Of a DNA stretch of 64,000 bases, positions 28,855 through 40,348 are shown piece by piece; positions within the stretch are counted from its first letter, which is position 1; each line of letters begins with the position of its first letter. A program made the position numbers and the translations under genes. This DNA is from Salvia splendens (lineage: Eukaryota > Streptophyta > Magnoliopsida > Lamiales > Lamiaceae). The notes below the pieces were generated by a model. It was not told the DNA's origin and did no database searches. It was given only the letters and a program-made list of their open reading frames with translations. The DNA is taken from NCBI RefSeq assembly GCF_004379255.2, contig NC_056037.1:35251012-35315011 (forward strand), read 5' to 3'.

Positions 28855-30617
28855 GAGCATCTCCAATAGTTTGCCGGTTTTAGGCTAGCCAGAACTCCTC
28901 CTGTCATATTATCAGCACTAAAAACTCCTCCTACCACATCACATTATCAGCACTAAAAACTCCTCCTACCACATCATCAGTACAAACAACTAAACAAGCA
29001 ATAAGCTAGCCACAATAAACAAAATTATAAAAAATAAATAATTAACAATCACAAAAAATACGGAATTAAATTTACGACACAGATACGGGAAGATTCAATA
29101 ATAATATTTAAATTAGAAAAAAGTACATTAATTAAAAAAAATACATTAACTAAAAAAAAACTAACGACGTGCAGTACTCCGCGCCCACAACTCTTCAATT
29201 AAATCCTTTTGGAGTCGAATATGAGCATCCACTTGGCGCATGTCGGCATGTGCCTTGAGGCGGCCGACTTCATCATGAGGTACCCCCTTGTACGTTGGGG
29301 CGGCCACCCCGTGGCTTGGGCCGGCTTCATTAGCATCGTTATTGGCCCAACTAGTCAGTTGTACACCTTCATCTTCGACAATCATGTTGTGCACGATAAT
29401 ACATGCGTACATTATATCAGCAATGCAGTCGACATGCCACAAACGCGTTGGACCCCTAATTACCGCCCATCGAGACTGGAGCACACCAAATGCGCGTTCC
29501 ACGTCCTTGCGCGCCGACTCCTGTCGTTCCGCAAAGTATGCCTTCTTCTCATCTGATGCGCATCTGATCGTCTTCACAAAGACGAGCCACCTAGGGTATA
29601 TCCCATCCGCCAAGTAGTAGCCCATATCATGCTGGTTCCCGTTGGCGATAAAACTGATGGCCGGACCGACGCCCTGGCACTGGTTCTCAATCTATGCTGC
29701 CCAACATCCCGGGGAACCCATGCTTCTCCCCGTGCATCTGCATCAGATCCTGGCACTCTTCAGGGGTAGGGCTTCGAAGATACTGATCACGGAATATTTC
29801 AATGACGCCCTGACATAAATACTTTAGACAATCCAGGGCAGTCGTCTCACCGATGTGGAGGTACTCGTCCCACATGTCTGTCGCGCCTCCGTCGGCCAAC
29901 TGCCTGATTGTAGCAATGCACTTTTGTATAGGTGTGTGGTCGGGTCTGCCAGCCGCATCGTACCTGAACCGGAAATACAAATATCGACGCTCCAAAGCAT
30001 CAACGATACGCATAAACACTGCCCTAAGCATCTTAAAACGCCGCCTGAAAAGAGACGCCCCAAACTGCGGCTCCTCCGCAAAGTAGACTTCATATAGCTG
30101 CTGATGTGCAGCTGCGTGATCCCGATCAATCATTACTCGTCGGTGGACAACAGGTGGAGGTTGAGGTACCGCCGGCTGCAAGGCCCTTTGTAGCAACCGG
30201 TTTATCTCGCGGGACGTACAGGCCTCCAACTCTTCGTTCATTTGTCGTTCGTACTCCTCGGCATCCCACCACTACCACCACTACTACCACCCGTGTTACT
30301 CATTTCACGTTGTTGCTCTTGTACAGAAATTAAGTGAGAGAGAAAATTAGTTAAAACAAGCGGTGCGAATGAAAATGACGTGCAAATCGCGTATATATAG
30401 TGTTTTAAAAATTAAAAAAAAGTGTTGGCCGATCGCCCGCCTACAATGGCGGCCAGCGCCCGAGAATCGGCGTCCGCTCGCCGATTTTTTCACCGATTTT
30501 TTCGCCGATTTGGCGCTAGCTGACTCCAATGGTTCGGCGAGCGGACCGACCAGCGCCGGGAATCGGATAGCGGACCGGCCAATGGTTCGGCGAGCGGACC
30601 GACCATTGGAGATGCTC
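28855..30617 (-). mobile_element. PIF/Harbinger element with broken transposase
   Basis: Terminal repeats read GAGCATCTCCAATAG at the left and end CCATTGGAGATGCTC at the right, followed by TAA; the left flank is CAA, a likely decayed TAA. It carries transposase pieces on the minus strand (29161-30303). Subterminal sequences match the 774-bp element at 16739-17512, which is a shorter relative. Confidence 0.88.
29161..30303 (-). pseudogene. Harbinger/ALP1-like transposase pseudogene
   Basis: Two open pieces remain. The first (30241 to 29687, 184 aa) has the helical N-terminal region, with FRRRFKMLRAVFMRIVDAL and ending GFPGMLGSID. The second (29625 to 29161, 154 aa) has MGYYLADGIYPRW and ERAFGVLQSRWAVI, the C-terminal part of the DDE nuclease of plant HARBI1/ALP1-like proteins. 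Three lesions are visible. A probable original start at 30303 (MSNTGG) is out of frame with the first piece. A stop follows GSID. A large part of the catalytic core, normally starting with a CMHW-type motif and containing a catalytic Asp, is missing between the pieces. The gene cannot encode an active enzyme. Family identity is firm; the size of the missing part is inferred from the family. Confidence 0.88.
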
Positions 30618-30975
30618 TAATCAGATTGAATTGTCATAGTTGTAAAATTATGTAACTAAAATTTCAAGTTATACTAGTAATATTTAAATTTATTCTAATA
30701 TTTATTTGATCAAATTAAAGGACTGAGGAAAAATTACTATTTTAATTTTAAACTTTTGCATGGTAAATTAAAAAATTAATCAAAACTAATTTTATTTTTA
30801 TTTATATAGTACATTATGTAATTTTACATATTTTTAGATATATTCTAAATTGTGTGTAGGGTTTATGATTATATGTGTTTTGTGTGTATGATATATTCTG
30901 AACCCTATATTGTATGTACAAATATATGTGTATTGTATGCATTGTGCGTTATCAAATTGTGTTTATACATATGTA

Positions 30976-31226
30976 CTCCTTCCGTCCTCCATTAATTGAC
31001 ATCGATTGATTTGGCACGAGTTTTAAGAGATATAATGAAAAGTGAATGGAATATTATTAGATTGTGGGTCCTACTTTTATATATTAATTTCATAATAAAA
31101 TATCAGTGAAATGTAATGTGTTAGTGGAATGTGAAGTTCATTACCAAAAGTAAAAAGTAAATGTGTCAATTAATTGCGGACGGATGAAAAATGAAATTGA
31201 TGTCAATTAATGGGGAGCGGAGGGAG
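30976..31226. mobile_element. Stowaway-like MITE
   Basis: The ends are CTCCTTCCGTCCTCCATTA and TGGGGAGCGGAGGGAG, flanked by TA. The subterminal AATTGACATCGATTG and TGATGTCAATTAATG parts are inverted copies. Confidence 0.85.
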
Positions 31227-31498
31227 TATTTGGTAGAGATATTCTATTTTACAAATAGACTTTTATATATTTATTTTAATTATATAATTGAAAGAGTTTA
31301 TAATTCAAATTCAATTATAAATTTAAATATTTTATAATAGCAATTATTAAATTTTAAATTAAAGACTTTAATCTCGAGGCTATCCAATTAATGTAATGGG
31401 ATAGTAAAACATTCTTTGATGTATTGACAATTAAATTGAAACTTCGTAATTATTTGTCTTCTGGTTTCCATTTGAAGACAAGCTTTGTTTAGGCTTAG

Positions 31499-31605
31499 CA
31501 AATAATTGGACAGTGGTTTTGAGTAAAAGGTGGTAATTGTCAATTAAGTTGTAATAATTGGACAGTGGTTTTGAGTAAAAGGTAGTAATAGTCAATTAAG
31601 TTGTA
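31499..31605. repeat. Direct duplication of about 55 bp beside the Pack-MULE
   Basis: AATAATTGGACAGTGGTTTT and the following GAGTAAAAGGT, AGT-variant and CAATTAAGTTG occur twice in tandem, just left of the Pack-MULE target duplication. Confidence 0.8.
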
Positions 31606-31974
31606 AAATTAGGACTAAAGGTCAAAAGTGGTTCTAACCAAACGTCGATTTTACGATTTTGGTCCAGAACATTATTTTTTGAATTGTTTCATCCCTCACA
31701 TTTGAAAATGGGCCGGATTTAGTCCTTTTTAAACGGAACCTTTAAAAATGACGGTCAACTGCAATTTAGGCTACTTTGACTAGATCATGTTACTAATTAT
31801 GTTTTATTAACAACTAAATTATAACTTAATTTATTGGGTCACTAATTAGTTTCTTCTCTTCTTCTTCATTATAGCTAAAAACAAAAACATAAAGCAATCC
31901 AATCAATTCAAATCAATAACTCTGGTGATTCTGACACGATTCATCGCCGTCGCTGCATTCCTAAATCCCTCATT

Positions 31975-32880
31975 CCCTCGGCAGCTCCGGCAAGAGCTGC
32001 CGCCTCCGCTGGTGCAACCAGCTCTCCCCTCAGGTCAAGCACCACGCTTTCACCCCGACGAGGACGGCACCATCATTCGCGCCCACACCCGCTTCGTCAA
32101 CAAATGGGCCACCATCGTCCACCCCCTCTCCTGCCGCACCGCCAACGCCATAAAAACAACCGCAAGTGCTCCTCTTTCACCGAAGACGACAGCTCCTTGC
32201 TTGAAGAGATCCGTCAGCACCGACTCCGCCACCTATTCCGCCCTACCCCAATCCCTCCGCCTTTGATTCAACCCAAACCTGCTCTCCGCTCGCTAATTCA
32301 CCTAGGGCTGGGAAAATATACCGAAATACCGCACTTACCGTACCAAAAAAATACCGAAAATACCGAATTTTCGGTATACCGTACTTTTCGGTACGGTATC
32401 ATACCGTACCGACAGTTTTAGGTACGGTAAATGTATGCATTTTGTATATACCGCGGTATACCGCGTTATACCGCAATTGCGGTATATACCGCAAATAACA
32501 CGGTATACCGCAAATACGGTATATACCGCAATTGCGGTATATACAGGAAATCACGGTATACCGCGGTATACCGCATATTGCGGTATACCGAAATCACGGT
32601 ACGGTATACCGACAAAAGCGGTACGGTAACGATATCTAAATTTTGGTATACCGACAAAAGCGGTACGGTAAATGTATGGTTTTTGGTCATACCGCACGGT
32701 ACGGTACGGTATGCGGTATGGCCATTTCGGCGCGGTATACCGTACCGTTCCAACCCTAAATCCGCCCATCAGTCTTAGCCATTCACTCCCCGCAATCGAC
32801 TCCGTTAAACACAACACTAACTCACCAACTCATTCCACCAAATTCAACCTAAGTATGTACAATTCCCGCCGCCGCCTATT
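31975..32880 (+). pseudogene. Captured R2R3-MYB fragment (subgroup 22, MYB44-like)
   Basis: In the plus strand one frame reads GKSCRLRWCNQLSPQ near 31990-32035, which is the end of the R2 repeat. It continues HHAFTPDEDGTIIRAHTRF and NKWATIVHPLSCRTANAIK, the R3 repeat with third-helix changes. A shifted frame near 32160 gives KCSSFTEDD. After the inserted hAT-type element the sequence near 32760 reads PPISLSHSLPA, matching the subgroup 22 motif with SLSLSLPG. Frameshifts and lost residues make this a decayed copy. A functional parent is expected elsewhere in the genome. Confidence 0.82.
32303..32758. mobile_element. hAT-like MITE rich in CGGTATACCG, nested in the MYB fragment
   Basis: The ends are TAGGGCTGGGAAAATATACC and CGTACCGTTCCAACCCTA. 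Eight-base flanks AATTCACC and AATCCGCC match at six positions, as expected of a decayed hAT target duplication. The interior is almost wholly made of GGTATACCG and CGGTACGG palindromes. Confidence 0.75.
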
Positions 32881-33664
32881 AAACTGATGCAATGGCAGGC
32901 AAGCAGAAGTCAATTATATGCCCTTTAGCGGGGGATCGATAAGAGTGATGCAGGAGATTATCCGGGTAGAGGTGAGGAAATATATGGTTGGATTAGAGGA
33001 GTAGCGGCGGCGAATTAAACACCAAGAGAAGATGTAGCATAAATTGATACGAACTCGGTGAGCAGGAGCGGCGGCAGAGGAGGGTGGTGGAGTGGAAGGG
33101 AAAGAAGGTGTTGACAGAAGGAGAGAAGAGGGCGTTGAGAGAGAGCGTGTGAATTAAGAAAAATATAAAATAATCTAATTAAACCTCTAATTTAGTCAAA
33201 ATAGTTTAAATTGAGAGAGAGCGTGTGAATTAAGAAAAATATAAAATATTCTAATTAAACCTCTAATTTAGTCAAAATAGTTAAATCGTTGTTGACCGTT
33301 AATTTTAACGGTTCTGACTAAAATTGACTAAATCTGGCCCATTTTCAAATGTGAAGGACGAAAGAATTCAAAATATAATGTACATGACTAAAATCGTAAA
33401 TTGTCATATGTTTAGGACCATTTTCAACCTTACTCTAAAATTAATCTAGCATGACTAGATTCAATGGTAATAATAATATGATAAAAAAAAATTAAATTAT
33501 GGAGTAGTAAAACATATTGATTGAGAAATTCAATTAAAGATAAAGCAATTTGATAGTTGGAGGAAACAACAAATCAAAGGCCTACTAAATCTAATTTACA
33601 CAACTCATTGGTTTGAAAACTGTATCACATAAACATTAACTAGCATATCATTTTCCTACCATTT

Positions 33665-34959
33665 TCATGTGGAAAGAAACCTTAGAGGACTAAACGGTGC
33701 GAGATCAACGATAGCTGCACGGCCATCTAAGACAAGCTCGGCCATGGCGGCGCCCGTGGCTGGGCCGTTGAGAATGCCCCAACAGCTGTGGCCTGTCGCC
33801 ACGTAACATCCCTTGAGGGTTGGAACTTCCCCGATGACAGGCACACTGTCATCGGTGCAGGGCAAGATGCACGCCTGTTCCGCCTTCACCGTGGCTTCAC
33901 CTTCCGATAACTGGCTCGACACACTCCCAGCCACCGTCTTGAGAACCGCAATAGATTCCGGCACTGCAGTTATCTGCTCCACCTCATCCGGTACCTCTGC
34001 CTCTGCTGACATCCCACATATGTACACTTCCCCTGTTTATCAAATTACCAAATTCGAGTTAGTTTTAAATATGCGATGATGCGTCAGCCGATTTTATTAC
34101 TACTACCTGTGGGCCGAGGATACACCTCAGGGTCCATGGGCTTTCCACCTTGGGCCGAATAGTAACTGAGAAACAATGCATGGGCCGAAATTGCAGAAGG
34201 ATCTCGGGGCTCCATCACAATGCTATGGGCTTTAAGCCCAGTAACCCTAAATACGGACTTCAAAATTCCAAACTTTCCACTCCACGGCCCAAGCGCCAAA
34301 ACCACCGCATCGCCCTCAATCCGCCGCCCATCCGCCAGAGCCACCGCCTCCGCCGCTCCTCCCGCCGCCTCTACGCTCTCTACTCTCCCAATAACCACCT
34401 CCACTCCGTAATCCTCCACGGCCTTCTCCAGCAGCGTCTTAGTGAAGAGCTGCGGATGCACCTGCGCCGTAGTCTCCGTCGTCCCGATAATTTTAGGGCT
34501 TTTCGCCGCCCCGTCGACCCAGGACGGTACAATTGGTGCGGGCCTCTTCGATCGGACCGACGTCGTTTCGGCGATTGATAGGCTGAGGGTGGAGAGGTGG
34601 CGATATCCGTACGATTCCGCGCCGTTTAGCTCTTCGGCCAGTGAGCGGTGGAGATTGAAGCTGGCGCGTGCGAGGGAGGACACCGGGCCACCATCGCACC
34701 AGTCGAGGGCAAGGAATCCGCCGGCCTTGCCGGAGGCGGCGCAGGCGATTGAGGATTGCTCGACGACCGTGACGGCGGCACCTTTTTTGGATAGGAAGTA
34801 GGCGGCGCAGACGCCGATGATTCCGCCGCCGCAGACGATTACTCTTTTCGGCGGAATTTGGGGATCCATGATTTGTGAGGAGGAGAGCTTAATCGAGTCG
34901 GGTATGGGTTGTCGGGCATGGATCCGGGAGAGAGAGAGATGTAGAGGAACTGATGCCAT
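33665..34959 (-). CDS. FAD-dependent oxidoreductase (DAO-fold)
   Basis: Two exons (34107-34959 and 33665-34032) give 406 aa. The protein has the Rossmann FAD-binding start RVIVCGGGIIGVCAAYFL, with GxGxxG-type glycines at 44-49 and an acidic Glu at 67 that would bind the ribose. It matches the D-amino-acid-oxidase-like plant proteins related to yeast putative oxidoreductase C1F5.03c (Arabidopsis At5g48440 type). The C-terminal part has the second FAD-contact segment GCYVATGHSCWGILNGPATG. About 30 residues precede the domain and could be an organelle targeting peptide; a second Met at 31 would give a shorter cytosolic form. The substrate is not known from sequence. The intron is GT-AG with phase 1. 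Confidence 0.88.
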
Positions 34960-36341
34960 ATTTTAGATGTTTTTTGGCTGAAACGTGTCGGCTAGCGATA
35001 ACTCGTGAGAATGTTAGTACTATTATTTCTGGCGGCACATGATTTAAGTATATATTAGTTTTAAATGAAATATGAGTAGAAATATGGGGAGCCTATTACC
35101 ATTTAGTTTAAAAGTAAATCGGGATTTCTATTCGCGGACAGACTAAAATGATAAAAAGGGACTCCTATTCACGGACGAAGGGAGTATATAAAATGGATTA
35201 ACAATATGATTATTTGGTAACAAATTAACAATATCTCCTTTTATTACGTAACGAAATATGTCCGTGATATAGAGCATCTTAAATTATTCAAGAATTATGA
35301 AAGACAGCAGATGGAAATAGTCGACTAAAATATATCCCACTTTTATACTAATATAGATTATTAGATTGGTAATACAATGTATTTTAGTAGTAGTATTTTA
35401 GAGATAGAGTCCCCACTTAAATAAACTTTAGATTGTAGACATAATGAAATATCAAAATGAAACATTTTAGTAACACAATTACACAAAGGCGAACAGTAGT
35501 TCATATGCAGAGAATAAAGTTCAACTCAAACCAAAATACTAGAAACTGCAAGACAACGAACCCTTTGATCGGATAGAAAATAAGATCCATATAATACCAG
35601 GCGAAACGTAGTTTGATAAAGCAAGCAAGCAGCGGCTGCACAACAATACTCGTTATTCTTTTTCTGAAAGCTCCATAACAATCTTCTTGCATAATTCAGG
35701 TAAACACTAATGCACAATAACCTGCATCACAAAATTAAACTCATTTATTAGTCTACATTGCATTCAAATACCTAGATTCCATATCCTTTTATCTGAGTGT
35801 CGTCAAAACATAAAAAAACACGGAACTGCCACCTGTCAAGCTGCAGTGTTCATCAAATTAAGGCAGCAGGATCAGGAGGCGTTTTCAAGTACCTGGAGAA
35901 AGATAGATGCATTATCAAACTGTGATGGTAAATAGCTTAGTCGGTAGAATAATCATACTTCCTATTTTCAGATAATGCTCCATTCCATTACACTTCTTTT
36001 ACACTAGCAGCGAAGACACCTTCATGGGCAAACAAGATGACAACTCCAGTATCATTTTAGTGATTATTCAAAATCACTGTGTTCACCCCAACCCCCCGCG
36101 CTATCCAACAAGTAAAAGGGGAAAATGCAAGAAAGATTATTAAATATTGTCACTTTTAAGTCAATACCTAAAATATCAGAGAAAGTGCACTCCAGATCAA
36201 CGACTAGAGAAGACAATGGGCCTTGGAAGAAGGCCTGCACCAAAAGCACACCCAAACACTCTGCTACACCCAACAGATTGAAGGACTCTAAAGATTTTTG
36301 ATTATATGCTTATTCCAAGACAACCAAGCCATCCAGCTACT
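34960..36341. other. Intergenic region with a Stowaway remnant and the MLN51 3' side
   Basis: Between about 35100 and 35187 the sequence CGGACGAAGGGAGTATA marks the end of a decayed Stowaway-like copy. The rest is AT-rich. The part next to 36342 is the probable 3' UTR of MLN51. No other gene is supported. Confidence 0.45.
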
Positions 36342-37406
36342 TCACTGGTCAAACTTCATCTCTGTATATCTGCATATCAATGCATGTCAGGTTAGAAACA
36401 AGATCATTAATTAAAAAACTACAGACGGCACTGACAAACCACACTTGCCTGCGAGGGTTCTTTTGCCTCTGGCCGAAATCATCATTTGCAAGATCTATAC
36501 AGGGAACAAATAATTAGGTCCGCAAAAGGCATTTACACGGAAGTGTACAAAGCTAGAAGAACCAAATGTTTGATGTGACATACCAGGCCTCTGTGAAGGA
36601 CCTTTTGTTGCACTGCTATTCTCTTTGCTGCAATGAAATTATGAAGTTCACGTGTAAGCTGTGCCATAATATGGATTTTTAACTTCATAAAAGGAGAAAT
36701 ATTTTATTAAGGCAAGCAAATAAAAGAATGTGTGAGACTGGTGCTTCCAACAAGGAATTCCATGTAAATACAAGGTACTAGGATTTTACAGCCAAATTCT
36801 CTACCTTGAAGCAGCTGCTGTGGAAGATTCCTGCCCAGAAGGCCGGGCATTATATGAACCATCAACAGTTATATATGGCGGACAATATGTTGCACCTAAC
36901 GCTCCAGCAGCACCCGCTAAAACAGGAAGCCTGAAACGTTTTACAACAGAGTTGGGGATGCAAACTGTATAAGCAGAAAATAGGACATCTAGGTTGTAAG
37001 ATAAGAGAATCTATCCATATCCTGAAAGATAAACAAGATAGAATCATAGAGTCAACAGAAAACATCTACTTTGCACTTTGAAGACTGGATGATGCTAGAG
37101 GTATTACCAAGTCATTTCAGAACTCCCTAGACCGCCAAGTTGTGGTTGACCAACATATCCAGGAAAGGCCATGCCAACAGCAGGAACCCCAATTCCTCCA
37201 GGGTGCTGGCCTCCAAATTGCATGACTGTATTTCACCGAAGAGCAGATGTTAGATCAAGTTAAAAATGATGTTAATCAGGAACAAATATAGTAGATAGCA
37301 ATAAAATGGTTACATATATAGCAAATTAATGTCATTATATAGAAGTCAGATAAAAACCCATTCTAAGAAACTTAACAAAGAAAAGAAGAGACCCTGCACT
37401 AACTGA

Positions 37407-37438
<32 letters not shown>

Positions 37439-39647
37439 GTAATACCTGGTAAGAAAGCTGGGAAGTTTTGATCACCAGGGCCACTGCCCATACTGGCAGA
37501 GGATCCCATAACCTGAGCTCCACCATATAGGAACGAGCCCTTAGTGCTGCCGGGAGCACTCCCTTTTCCTTTAGCAACCAATGCTGTCTTAGGCTGATTT
37601 AATTCTGAAGCAGATTCAACATCCCCAGATTCAGATGTATTTACAGCACCAGCAGCTTTAGGTGGAGAGAATGCTTGTGAATTACTAGGCACACGTTGCG
37701 TAAACTGCTGGGAAGAATCTTGCAGAGAAGACTGAGCACGACTTTGACCAGAATTCCTCTGAGCATTTTGTTGCTGGTTAGGCGGTGGAACCCTGTTATG
37801 TTGGTTATTAGAGACAACTGGTTGGTAAACCATCTGTGTGAAGGAAGCTGGTCCTCTTCCTTGGCCCCTTAACTGAGGTTGACCAATGGAATCCACTATA
37901 TTTTTTCCTCGCATAGTAGCAGTAGACTGCGACATAGTAAACTTCTCACCCACCACTGGTTGCTGGCCACGATTAACTGTACTAGCATGGACATCCCTCT
38001 TAGGGGGTGCAGTGTTATCTTTTGTGGAAGAACCAGTAGGATAAAATGGAGGGGAAGCAATGTTCAAATTGGAGGCTACTTGTTTTCTAGGAACTACATC
38101 AGGTTTTGCATTAGATACAGGTTCACTACTCCTTCGAGAACTGACATTGGAATGCTTTTCAACCGATTTCCCAGGGCTACAAAAGAAAAAATAGCAAAAA
38201 TGAGAGGAAAAAAACATCAAACGAAAAATAAGGGAAGAGGGGAGAAGAGGGTTATACTCACTATTTGTTTTGTGTAGCTGGAGAGTCATTGTTGTTCTTA
38301 AAGGATGGTTGATATCTTCGAGGCCCTCGTCCCCTAACACCCTTGGGAGCACTGCCCTGATAATTATTATTCTCTGTGCTGTTATTAATGTATTCTTTGG
38401 GTCGGTTTACTTGTGCAAATCCAGGGTCTGTGGCTCTATTTCTATTGCGGCCCCTATGGCGTCCCCTAGCACCCCTTCTACCCTGCAAATCAATTCATAT
38501 AAGGAATGCACTACAAAATTTTCCTCATAGAGACACAAACATACTAGCAAATGTTGGCCGGTTCACCTGTCCATGATGCCTTTCCTGCATAGTCAGCTCT
38601 TCAAACTTATCGTGCCCCCATTTCCTATCATCTTGAGATTGAGACTCCCACAATTTCCTTCCTCCAAGGGTTCTCCTAATAACACCAAAACCTACATTAA
38701 TAAGTGCATTATTTCTGAAAATACTTAAAAGGGTTGAGCATCAACATTATCTGAACAGCAGCATTAAACAAAGTGGAGAAAGGTCATCATACGGGTGAGG
38801 AAAAAGACAGTGGAATTTAAAATGTAGTACTGTATAAATAAATAGTGGACAAAGCATAGAACGTGAAGCAAAGCAGAACTGTAGTAAGATTATAAAAAAC
38901 ACAACTAGGTTTCAACTAAGAAGTATAAAAATACTTAACTATCTAAAAATAACATCTTTACATTTTCTTCTGTGCTTTCTACTGATTATAAGAAACTTAT
39001 CCATTCTCACCTATAAGTCCAATCAAGAAAGAGAAAGCATGATTCAAACGAAAACAAAAGAAGTTCACAAAGCTCTCTCCGCCAAATATTAACAAACAAG
39101 CTTATATTTTTTCAACATCTAAACATCACAAAGACTCAGTCCAATACCTATTTCGCCCGCCAGCATTGTCTCGAAATCGGTCATCGTGCATGTAAAATGC
39201 CCCCGCAGTCGGCACAGAGAAGGGCTCTACTTCCTTCTTTTCTTCCTCATGCTCCCCATCAACCGCATTCTTATCCCCATCATTATTTTCACCTGCATCG
39301 TCATTTCCCTCAAAATTTCTTTCCCTCTCACTCCCACTCTCCTCTCTCTCCACCGCCACCACCTCCGCAACATCTTTACCTCTTCCACCACCGCCTTCTT
39401 CACACTGAACAGCTACCCCCTCTATCTCCTCCTCATCCAAATCATAATCCTCCTCTTCTTCGTCCAACTCCTCCTCATACTCCGCCGCCGCACCTTCAGA
39501 TTCCCCGTCCGACTCAATCCTCCGCGGCGGTTTCCACCCTTGCTCCGCCTCTTCTTCTTCGTCGTCGCTCGCCTCCCTCCGCCGCATCTTCAACGACAAC
39601 TTCGCCTCCTCCGGATCGCTCTCGTACTCAACCTCCTCCGCCGCCAT
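36342..39647 (-). CDS. MLN51: MLN51/Barentsz (CASC3-like), exon junction complex core protein
   Basis: Nine exons give 640 aa: 39148-39647, 38567-38675, 38262-38482, 37446-38176, 37108-37225, 36805-36930, 36584-36627, 36449-36494 and 36342-36369. MLN51 clamps eIF4A3 onto spliced mRNA and supports nonsense-mediated decay and mRNA localisation. Residues 1-140 are highly acidic. The SELOR region follows, with PTAGAFYMHDDRF (about 147-159), then RRTLGGRKLWESQSQDDRKW and HDKFEELTMQERHHGQGRRG, the eIF4A3 and RNA contact segments. The C-terminal half is low-complexity (Q, N, P, S, G), with GGIGVPAVGMAFPGYVGQPQ, and ends MKFDQ. Seven introns are GT-AG; the last one (36370-36448) has a GC donor (CGCAG/GCAAGT). 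The start is the first ATG in the acidic frame; a GTG precedes it. Confidence 0.93.
36370..36448 (-). other. GC-AG intron in MLN51
   Basis: The exon ends CGCAG and the intron begins GCAAGTGTGG, with the acceptor TATGCAG. The match to the donor consensus around the C is strong, as is typical of GC-AG introns. No alternative GT donor keeps the frame. Confidence 0.8.
37407..37431. repeat. (AT)n microsatellite in an MLN51 intron
   Basis: About twelve AT units lie 15 bases downstream of the fourth exon on the minus strand, near the donor site. Confidence 0.9.
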
Positions 39648-40345
39648 CACCAGTAACCAATTGAGTTCAACGTCAACACAGAATATGAACCGAGATTCAG
39701 AGCAGCAGTTACTACAAAACTTAGGGTTTGAAAGGGGTCAGAAAAATTAGAAAAACCCTTGATCCCACAGTAAATTCGTCTAGAATTTATAGGATTTTGG
39801 ATTTACAAGCTTGAGGAAGAGTCAATAGTCAATTTTCACCAATCAATGATTAATTTAGAGATGGAGAAAGAGGCATTGACGGATGAGTTGAAGTTCTTTA
39901 CTCATATTGAAAGCAACCAAAAACCTAATACGGATGGTAATTATCTAATTTTACAGGGTGTTTTGGGTAAATTACATTTGATTCGGATGGATCCGAGTCC
40001 GCTTTTCAAATCGACTCGAGACCAGACCCGACCCACTTAAATCTACTGGGCTTCAAATTGGCCCTTAAAAATCCTCATTGTCTCTAATGCCATTTGCTTT
40101 ATTATTTCATTCAATTAGTTATTTGTCCTTTGAAACATTATCAAAAGTTATTTAAATAAAAAGGGAACTGCAAAGACCTAATTTAATAATCACAATTAGA
40201 AATTATCAATGTTATAGGAATCATTTAATTTTTACAAAACATTACAGAGTATATAATCATTCATCACAAAAAAGTAGGTCATTGATACGATCTCTTATCG
40301 ATATATTACTAATATATTTTTGACATAATTGCAGTGTTAAAACAC
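39648..40345. other. Upstream region of MLN51 and spacer
   Basis: It probably holds the 5' UTR and promoter of MLN51. The short plus-strand frame at 39846-40040 has no protein-like support. Confidence 0.4.
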
Positions 40346-40348
40346 TAA

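Larger units (their letters stand above)
31612..33435 (+). mobile_element. Pack-MULE carrying an R2R3-MYB gene fragment
   Basis: Inverted ends of about 150 bases pair 31612-31770 with 33290-33435; shared blocks include CACATTTGAAAATGGGCC and TTTACGATTTT. The 8-base sequence TAAAATTA is repeated directly on both sides (31604-31611 and 33436-33443), which fits the 8-11 bp duplications of MULEs. The interior is GC-rich coding-like sequence, and no transposase is present. Confidence 0.88.

Noticed and set aside
32431..32817. Frames of 64-115 residues rich in Tyr, Arg and Gly
   Set aside because: They are translations of the palindromic CGGTATACCG repeat of a MITE, open only because the repeat lacks stops.
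39186..39664. Long plus-strand frames opposite the first MLN51 exon
   Set aside because: They are shadows of an acidic, Glu-rich coding exon (giving Leu/Pro/Ser-rich nonsense on the other strand).
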